IMG/VR virus record: IMGVR_UViG_3300043570_001980
Span: 248,001-312,000 of that record
Source of the DNA: a virus
Reading direction: 5' to 3' (one strand)
Length of the DNA: 64,000 bases
Positions 59,643-64,000 of this stretch are shown here, one piece after another (the first letter of the stretch is position 1; each line of letters starts with the position of its first letter). Made by a program: the position numbers and the translations under genes. The notes beneath the pieces were generated by a model. That model was not told where the DNA came from. It was given only the letters and a program-made list of their open reading frames with translations, and did no database searches.

Positions 59643-60110
59643 ATGGCATATTTTCCACCATTCAACGGTACTGCGCAACCGGTATTTGCGTTAGACATCA
59701 ACAACGGTTCACAAACTGGCACAATTTCAGCTGATGCACTAGTGCAGATGCAAGGTCCAAAACTAGACTTTTTCAAAGTTCTAGTTAAAGACGGCTCAGC
59801 AAGTGCAATTGACCTACGTCCACAACTGGGTAACTACAGTGGCGGCGGCACAGTATTCAACCCAGGTGTTGTTGTTCAACTCAACCAGTCAATCCAGACT
59901 ACAGCTACTATTGCTATCTACCAAGTAGAAGGCGACAACACAGGTCAAATCAGCTATGCTGTTTACCCAAGTGGCGCTTATACTGCCGCAGACTTGCAGA
60001 CACAATTGCAAGCTCTTGGCAACGTTCAAATTACAGCATCAGACGGTACTGTAACTGGTGTTAGCGTTGCAGGTACACTTGTTACTAACCCAGGCTTCAA
60101 GTTGGCCTAA
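59643..60110 (+). CDS. Virion structural protein, beta-rich
   Basis: A 155-residue Gly/Thr/Val/Gln-rich protein without Cys or Trp (FPPFNGTAQPVFALDINNGS, TTATIAIYQVEGDNTGQISY). It has its own late promoter, a very good ribosome binding site and a terminator directly after it, as expected for an abundant single-gene late product such as a decoration or fibre protein. Family not recognised. Confidence 0.65.
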   Translation: MAYFPPFNGTAQPVFALDINNGSQTGTISADALVQMQGPKLDFFKVLVKDGSASAIDLRPQLGNYSGGGTVFNPGVVVQLNQSIQTTATIAIYQVEGDNTGQISYAVYPSGAYTAADLQTQLQALGNVQITASDGTVTGVSVAGTLVTNPGFKLA

Positions 60111-60132
60111 TCAACACTCACCGTGTAAAACT

Positions 60133-60160
60133 ACCCTGGATTTATTCCAGGGTTTTTTTT
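60133..60160 (+). terminator. Terminator after the 59643 gene
   Basis: ACCCTGGA-TTTAT-TCCAGGGT followed by an 8-T run. Confidence 0.85.
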
Positions 60161-60166
60161 GGCCGT

Positions 60167-60172
60167 TAAATA
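60167..60172 (+). promoter_or_regulatory. Late-type element TAAATA
   Basis: GTTAAATACC follows the terminator and ends 4 nt before the ATG at 60177. Confidence 0.45.
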
Positions 60173-60176
60173 CCAT

Positions 60177-60602
60177 ATGATAAGATTGAGATGTTATACG
60201 TATTTTGACATTACGCCAACTGGTATAAAAAGTCATTTTAAAGCCTCACAGATACCGTTAACAACAAAAACAGGTACAACTGTCAACAGTCAAAGCGACT
60301 GGCACCATGCTAGAAATCAACAGAGAAACTGGGAAACAGTTAATCAAATCATTAGTCTTAGAACCTCTCCTGTGGACATTACTGATCCTGTGACAGTGAC
60401 AGAAGATGGCAAAAAAATCTGGGAATTTGAATTCACGGTCGAACAACCAACAGCCTTACAATTAGGCAACGACAGCGTTGGCGCCCTATACTATGACTGT
60501 AATGGTGTTCCTATGCTGGTTAATCTAGAAGAAACAGATAGATTTGATGGTGTGTTAATCCCTAGAACAAACATTGTTTTTGAGTCTGCACACAATAAAT
60601 AA
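60177..60602 (+). CDS. Conserved phage protein, possibly structural
   Basis: About 141 residues from the ATG at 60177; a TTG at 60159 lies inside the terminator T-run and is rejected. The sequence is beta-rich with pairs of strands (RLRCYTYFDITPTGIKSHF, KKIWEFEFTVEQPTALQL) and ends near VLIPRTNIVFES. No ribosome binding site; a late element lies 4 nt before the ATG. Pattern of a small virion protein; function unknown. Confidence 0.6.
   Translation: MIRLRCYTYFDITPTGIKSHFKASQIPLTTKTGTTVNSQSDWHHARNQQRNWETVNQIISLRTSPVDITDPVTVTEDGKKIWEFEFTVEQPTALQLGNDSVGALYYDCNGVPMLVNLEETDRFDGVLIPRTNIVFESAHNK
60594..60601 (+). promoter_or_regulatory. Late-type element AATAAATA
   Basis: AATAAATA overlaps the stop codon of the 60177 gene and lies 19 nt before the ATG at 60621, which has TTGGGGAAAC as ribosome binding site. 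Confidence 0.45.
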
Positions 60603-60620
60603 CGTATTGGGGAAACAATC

Positions 60621-60881
60621 ATGGATACAACTGATATTGAAAAGAAAAGTTTAGAAGCGCACGTTGAACTGTGCGCAGAACGCTACAATGCATTGGAAAC
60701 TCGCATAGACAGCATGATTGTTTGCATAGACGAAATTAAAAATGACATTAAAGAAATGCATGTCATGATTCAGACAATGGCAGAAAAACGAAACTCTCAG
60801 TTGATCAATTGGGGCTTAGGAATTATTGGAACACTAACTGCTACAGTGGCTTGGTTAGTGACACAGTATATACTTAAATGA
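60621..60881 (+). CDS. XhlA-like tail-anchored membrane protein
   Basis: An 86-residue protein with a long coiled-coil (residues 5-55, containing ALETRIDSMIVCIDEIKNDI) and one C-terminal membrane helix (WGLGIIGTLTATVAWLVTQY). This is the layout of XhlA-like haemolysin/holin-associated proteins that phages use in lysis or membrane anchoring. No lysin gene is adjacent in this window. ATGA overlap with the next gene. Confidence 0.65.
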   Translation: MDTTDIEKKSLEAHVELCAERYNALETRIDSMIVCIDEIKNDIKEMHVMIQTMAEKRNSQLINWGLGIIGTLTATVAWLVTQYILK

Positions 60882-61405
60882 AAAAACAAACAATAAAAAA
60901 CGCACTGGTTCGTCTTGAGCAACTGGTTCAGCCTGAACTGGATTTGTTGAAAAACAATATGATTATTCCATTAGACGGAAGCAATCAATACCAGGTGTTT
61001 GACAAATACTTTATCTTTAAAGAAAACAACGTATTTGTAGTTAAAATAAGAGATACTGTTTGTGGGGAGTTTTCAACCATGCGCTATGCTATCAGTTGGT
61101 GCATCTCAGACAAATACAATCAGTATAACTTATCTAATACTATAAAAATGCTAGATGAAAAAATCACACATTTATCTAGGGACGTCAGTGTACGTGAATT
61201 ACTGGCTCGAAGTTTTAAAGATCAAAATCATAGAGAAATTGCATATCTTAAAGTTCAAAACAAAAAGATGCACATAGTATCTATAAAAGAACAGCTAGAC
61301 AAATGTGTAAATCTGGCTAAATACTGGCAAATTAGAGGATTCAATAATGAAACTGCAAGAACTGGACGCACGTCAAATTTCAAAACAGACCGAAAAGGTA
61401 CTTGA
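60878..61405 (+). CDS. Conserved phage protein of unknown function
   Basis: A 175-residue protein with a strongly patterned start (KKQTIKNALVRLEQLVQPEL), a mixed alpha/beta middle (YFIFKENNVFVVKIRDTVC) and a basic end. Similar genes precede the scaffold-like gene in marine T4-like phages as I recall. It overlaps the next gene by 59 nt in another frame, and the next ATG lies within it. Confidence 0.65.
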   Translation: MKKQTIKNALVRLEQLVQPELDLLKNNMIIPLDGSNQYQVFDKYFIFKENNVFVVKIRDTVCGEFSTMRYAISWCISDKYNQYNLSNTIKMLDEKITHLSRDVSVRELLARSFKDQNHREIAYLKVQNKKMHIVSIKEQLDKCVNLAKYWQIRGFNNETARTGRTSNFKTDRKGT

Positions 61406-62240
61406 AAACCGTTTAGGTTATTCTGTACACTTTGACCGGTTGAACACTGGCCAAACACGCCAGATGCTCGCACAGGTTAGAAACCTAATCAAGGAGCATC
61501 AAAGCACTCCTGCTTTTCACAAGAGTGAAAGACAGCCCGCTTACCTAAAGCTGATCATGCTTGAGCAAGGACTTGCTAGTAAACTTTCAGAGCAAATTCC
61601 TCCAGCACCTGGCACAGCCGGGGCTGTCCCTGGTCAGCCAGCAGTTAATCCTGCACAGATGGGTATGCAAATTGCCAAGCAGAAAAAAGCTCTACAAGAT
61701 CAACTGAAGGCAGCGCAGGAGCAAGTTCGTAATATTCAAAAGCAAATAAGCCAACCTAATCTAGGCATGGCAGAGACAACAAGAATTGCAAAACGTCGAT
61801 TAAGAGAAAGCGAAATTCAACAAGCTCAGGTTGTTTTAGCCGCACAGGACATGGTTGACCAGATTCAGAAAATGCTTGAACAGATCTCTGAAATGCAGTT
61901 CAAAGACTTACCAGCATTAACTGACAGCATTCGTAATGACATGGGTGTTGATCAAGCCACCAAGTTCCAAGCTGATGCCACAGCCGCATTGAGCACATTA
62001 CTAGGTGCTGTGCAAGCAGGCAAAACTCAACTCGAAGGCGCCCAAGCCGTATTAACTGGACAAGCACCTGTTGTTCCTGGCGAAGAAGATTTAGCCGCTG
62101 ACCCAGCTGCCGATCTTGATGCTAGTGCTGACCTAGATGGCGATGCCGCTGATCTTGACGCAGATGCCGCAGACTTAGATGTCGACGCTGCCGAAGATGA
62201 TTTACCTCCAGCGTCGTCACTGGGTCGTGATCGTCGATAA
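61347..62240 (+). CDS. Probable prohead/scaffold-like protein, acidic
   Basis: A 297-residue protein. Residues 1-75 form a conserved-type domain (MKLQELDARQISKQTEKVLE, HKSERQPAYLKLIMLEQGL) found in virion proteins of aquatic T4-like phages. Residues 100-240 are a long coiled coil (KQKKALQDQLKAAQEQVRNI). The C-terminal 50 residues are an Ala/Asp run (DLDASADLDGDAADLDADAA). Coiled coil plus acidic tail is typical of scaffold or prohead core proteins. This assignment is inferred. Confidence 0.6.
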   Translation: MKLQELDARQISKQTEKVLENRLGYSVHFDRLNTGQTRQMLAQVRNLIKEHQSTPAFHKSERQPAYLKLIMLEQGLASKLSEQIPPAPGTAGAVPGQPAVNPAQMGMQIAKQKKALQDQLKAAQEQVRNIQKQISQPNLGMAETTRIAKRRLRESEIQQAQVVLAAQDMVDQIQKMLEQISEMQFKDLPALTDSIRNDMGVDQATKFQADATAALSTLLGAVQAGKTQLEGAQAVLTGQAPVVPGEEDLAADPAADLDASADLDGDAADLDADAADLDVDAAEDDLPPASSLGRDRR

Positions 62241-62575
62241 TGCGACTAGACGAGATTGAACAAGGTGTTAATAATTCTGAACTTGAAGCGTTAACACAAT
62301 TTTTAATTGGTCGTGCGGGTGACACCAACGCCCAAAAACAAATATCAGTTGATGCCTTTTTAAGATTAGCCCAAAGTATGGGAATTAGTCTTAGTAAGGA
62401 TCAATTGATAACAGCAATACAACAACCTCCCCTTAGTAATCTAATAGATAATATTCAGGGCAACGACATCGTTTTTGCAGGAGCACAAGTCCCAGACTCT
62501 ACTATGTCTGTAGACAAGGCTAGAGACACAGTTGACAAAATGGCCAAACGAGCTTTGAACAAAAAAGGTTTATAA
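62240..62575 (+). CDS. Small conserved phage protein
   Basis: A 111-residue helical protein (QISVDAFLRLAQSMGISLSK, QLITAIQQPPLSNLIDNIQG) starting on the previous stop (TAATG). The segment QPPLSNLIDNIQGNDIVFAG is a pattern of conserved small genes following the scaffold-like gene in marine T4-like phages. Probably a partner of that protein. Function unknown. Confidence 0.65.
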   Translation: MRLDEIEQGVNNSELEALTQFLIGRAGDTNAQKQISVDAFLRLAQSMGISLSKDQLITAIQQPPLSNLIDNIQGNDIVFAGAQVPDSTMSVDKARDTVDKMAKRALNKKGL

Positions 62576-62580
62576 AAGAC

Positions 62581-62609
62581 TTGACTTAATCAGTTAAATC
62601 CTGTAAACT
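62581..62609 (+). promoter_or_regulatory. Sigma-70-like promoter for the His-rich protein gene
   Basis: TTGACT (62581-62586), 17 bp, TAAACT (62604-62609), 47 nt before the ATG at 62657. TATAAT also occurs at 62634-62639, without a good -35. Confidence 0.5.
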
Positions 62610-62656
62610 AATAACAGTTCTTAGGCGTTATATTATAATACTTTTGGAGAAATGTT

Positions 62657-62971
62657 ATGAAAAAATTATTCATCACTCTGGCATTAGCCTGTGCAACATT
62701 GCCAGCTGTGGCACAACATCATGGATACCACGGTAAAGGGCTTGGATCTTACCACCACAGACACCACGGCGGATCAAGTATTGGTTGGTGGGTTGCACCT
62801 GTTGTAACAGGTATGATTGGTTATGAAATTGCCAAACAACAGCGTGTCATTGTTCAACAGCCGGTAATTGTACAAAATCCTCCAGTGGTTGCGCAACAAA
62901 GTTGTAGTCTGTGGACAGAAACACAACACTCTGATGGAACAATCACACGCACACGGACCTGTTATCAATGA
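62657..62971 (+). CDS. Secreted His-rich protein
   Basis: A 104-residue protein with a signal peptide (MKKLFITLALACATLPAVAQ, cleavage likely after AVA), then a His/Gly-rich segment (HHGYHGKGLGSYHHRHHGG), one hydrophobic Gly-containing stretch (WWVAPVVTGMIGYEIA) and Val/Gln-rich repeats (IVQQPVIVQNPPVVAQQ). The His cluster could bind metal ions. It ends with two Cys (SCSLW...TCYQ). Similar periplasmic proteins occur in proteobacteria; in a phage it may have come from the host. It has its own promoter and a TTTTGGAG ribosome binding site. Confidence 0.7.
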   Translation: MKKLFITLALACATLPAVAQHHGYHGKGLGSYHHRHHGGSSIGWWVAPVVTGMIGYEIAKQQRVIVQQPVIVQNPPVVAQQSCSLWTETQHSDGTITRTRTCYQ

Positions 62972-63087
62972 TAGAAAAATTATTACAAAACAAGATCCTG
63001 TTAGTAACAACAGGATTATTGAGCACATACTTATTGTATAAGATAAGTTTAGAGCTATGGTGCATAGCCTACGGAATATTAAATTAA
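62968..63087 (+). CDS. Very small membrane protein
   Basis: A 39-residue frame starting at an ATG that overlaps the previous stop (ATGA). It is hydrophobic: MIEKLLQNKILLVTTGLLST then YLLYKISLELWCIAYGILN. One or two membrane helices. An 8-bp hairpin (ATCCTGTT...AACAGGAT, 62995-63016) lies within it. Coding status is plausible from coupling and composition but unproven. Confidence 0.45.
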   Translation: MIEKLLQNKILLVTTGLLSTYLLYKISLELWCIAYGILN

Positions 63088-63095
63088 GAAATCAC

Positions 63096-63482
63096 ATGGC
63101 GTACTCAAACAAGGTAATTGATCACTATGAAAATCCCAGGAATGTCGGATCTTTTGACAAGGCTGATACTGATATTGGTACTGGTATGGTTGGCGCACCT
63201 GCTTGCGGTGACGTGATGAAACTACAGATAAAGGTTGATAATGATACAGGTATTATTACAGATGCAAAATTTAAAACGTATGGCTGCGGATCGGCTATTG
63301 CGAGTTCGAGCCTCGTTACAGAATGGGTCAAAGGCATGCACATCGACCAAGCCAGCCAACTCAAAAATTCCGAAATTGCCGAAGAACTAGCTCTGCCTCC
63401 TGTTAAGATTCACTGTAGTATTCTAGCTGAAGACGCAATCAAAGCGGCTGTGGAAGATTATAAAAAAAGACATGCTAGATGA
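63096..63482 (+). CDS. iscU: IscU-type Fe-S cluster scaffold
   Basis: A 128-residue protein from the ATG at 63096; an upstream ATG at 63057 would overlap the small membrane gene and is rejected because AYSNKVIDHYENPRNVGSF is the standard IscU start. All three cluster Cys are present (Cys37 in GAPACGDV, Cys64 in TYGCGSA, Cys107 in IHCSIL with His106), and LPPVKIHCSIL is the chaperone-binding LPPVK motif. Similarity to E. coli IscU is very high by eye along the whole length. It would assemble [2Fe-2S]/[4Fe-4S] clusters, perhaps for the phage radical SAM enzymes. A likely transfer from a proteobacterial host. Confidence 0.93.
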   Translation: MAYSNKVIDHYENPRNVGSFDKADTDIGTGMVGAPACGDVMKLQIKVDNDTGIITDAKFKTYGCGSAIASSSLVTEWVKGMHIDQASQLKNSEIAEELALPPVKIHCSILAEDAIKAAVEDYKKRHAR

Positions 63483-64000
63483 TTTTAAGAAACATTCCAA
63501 ATTTTTTAACAAAAGATGAATTAGATTTGGCCTGGGCAGAAATTACAAACAATCCAAAGTGGCAATATTCTAAGAGATGTTCTTTTGATAATAGTGTAAC
63601 TAAAAATGTATGGCGTTATCGTGTGTTTTCTAGTTACTCAGGTAAAATATTACAATCAGACCCTAGCACATGGTTTGTAAATCAGCCCAATTGGCAGTCA
63701 ACTATATCTCCAATCTGGGTTACAATTCTAGATAAAGTTATGCAGGCATATGGCCCAAATTTTCAAATATTTAATTTTGTGATTAACGGGCTAACAAAAG
63801 GACAGGATGATGTAATTCATAGAGACCTGGAAGATGATATTTCCAGCTACGAATCAACTGTGATTTATTTAAACCCAACTTGGGAAAAAAGCTGGGGTGG
63901 CCCATTACTCTATTACGACACTGAGTTAAATGTTACAGAAAGAATTTTACCCGAGCCGGGTCAGCTAGTTGGGCACAACGGCTCTTGCCTACACCAACCA
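63479..64000 (+). CDS. 2-oxoglutarate/Fe(II) oxygenase, 3' end outside window
   Basis: An open frame of 174 residues running to the window edge, starting at an ATG overlapping the iscU stop (ATGA). The iron-binding triad is visible as VIHRDLEDD (HxD) and the distal HNGSCLHQP (His), with STVIYLNPTWEKSWGGPLLY between, typical of prolyl-hydroxylase-like 2OG-Fe(II) oxygenases. It hydroxylates an unknown substrate and belongs to the same transcription unit as iscU. Confidence 0.8.
   Translation, partial: MILRNIPNFLTKDELDLAWAEITNNPKWQYSKRCSFDNSVTKNVWRYRVFSSYSGKILQSDPSTWFVNQPNWQSTISPIWVTILDKVMQAYGPNFQIFNFVINGLTKGQDDVIHRDLEDDISSYESTVIYLNPTWEKSWGGPLLYYDTELNVTERILPEPGQLVGHNGSCLHQP

Noticed and set aside
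60159-60176. TTG start for the gene at 60177
   Set aside because: The TTG lies at the end of a terminator T-run; the ATG at 60177 follows a late element.
62995-63016. 8-bp hairpin as a terminator
   Set aside because: There is no T-run after it and it lies inside a small coupled frame.
63057-63095. Upstream ATG for iscU
   Set aside because: It adds residues not found in IscU; the ATG at 63096 gives the standard N-terminus.
1-64000. tRNA genes, CRISPR arrays, insertion sequences, integrase or attachment sites
   Set aside because: None could be recognised by eye; a tRNA scan of the sequence would settle the tRNA question.

Overview
The window is a 64 kb stretch of the genome of a T4-like myophage (a tailed virus with a contractile tail), most like the T4-type phages of aquatic bacteria. 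The evidence is a set of T4 homologues: contractile sheath (gp18), tail tube (gp19), head-completion protein (gp4), small and large terminase (gp16, gp17), ssDNA-binding protein (gp32), UvsX, UvsY, UvsW, clamp-loader small subunit (gp62), primase (gp61), helicase (gp41), dNMP kinase (gp1) and a DexA-type exonuclease. The genes are tightly packed, often with ATGA or TAATG start/stop overlaps. Late promoters of the T4 TATAAATA kind stand beside classical TTGACA-N17-TATAAT promoters. The E. coli-like sigma-70 promoters, two genes with Gram-negative signal peptides and a proteobacterial-type IscU suggest a proteobacterial host; the host itself cannot be read from the sequence. No tRNA gene, CRISPR array, integrase or insertion sequence was seen.

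Layout. 1-7 kb: an unknown pair of genes, a gp13-like neck protein, a B12-type radical SAM enzyme, a DexA-like exonuclease, an SGNH-like protein, dNMP kinase and a minus-strand HNH gene. 7-25 kb: the late structural and packaging block (sheath, tube, gp4, gp16, a run of probable internal or prohead proteins, a fibre-like protein, a secreted nuclease, large terminase, a large glycine-zipper protein). 25-30.5 kb: gp32, a formyltransferase and two unknown genes, then uvsX and uvsY. 30.5-42 kb: a glycan block on both strands (Gmd-type dehydratase, a nucleotidyltransferase-cupin fusion, five GT-A-like glycosyltransferases including one GT17, three related KpsC/S-like proteins, five methyltransferases). 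42-54 kb: replication and recombination (AAA ATPase, UvsW, gp62, a small DnaE-like protein, primase, helicase) mixed with conserved unknown genes. 54-64 kb: two convergent radical SAM genes, a probable prohead/virion block including a nucleotidyltransferase-ligase fusion, a secreted His-rich protein, IscU and the start of a 2-oxoglutarate oxygenase cut by the window edge.

How it fits together. Early and middle genes (uvsX, gp32, the AAA ATPase, primase, dexA) have sigma-70 promoters with 16-17 bp spacing. Structural genes have late -10 elements. In about a dozen cases the -10 ends only 4-9 nt before the start codon, which predicts leaderless mRNAs. Several proteins between 13.6 and 18.7 kb and at 56.6-59.6 kb begin with a short peptide ending in (I/L)-x-E, resembling the capsid-targeting sequence of T4 internal proteins cut by the prohead protease; they may be packaged in the head and injected.

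The most unusual items are the nucleotidyltransferase-ligase fusion at 57.6 kb, a roughly 200-residue protein at 49.2 kb carrying five DnaE motifs in order, the nucleotidyltransferase-cupin fusion at 38.4 kb, and a phage IscU alongside three radical SAM enzymes.
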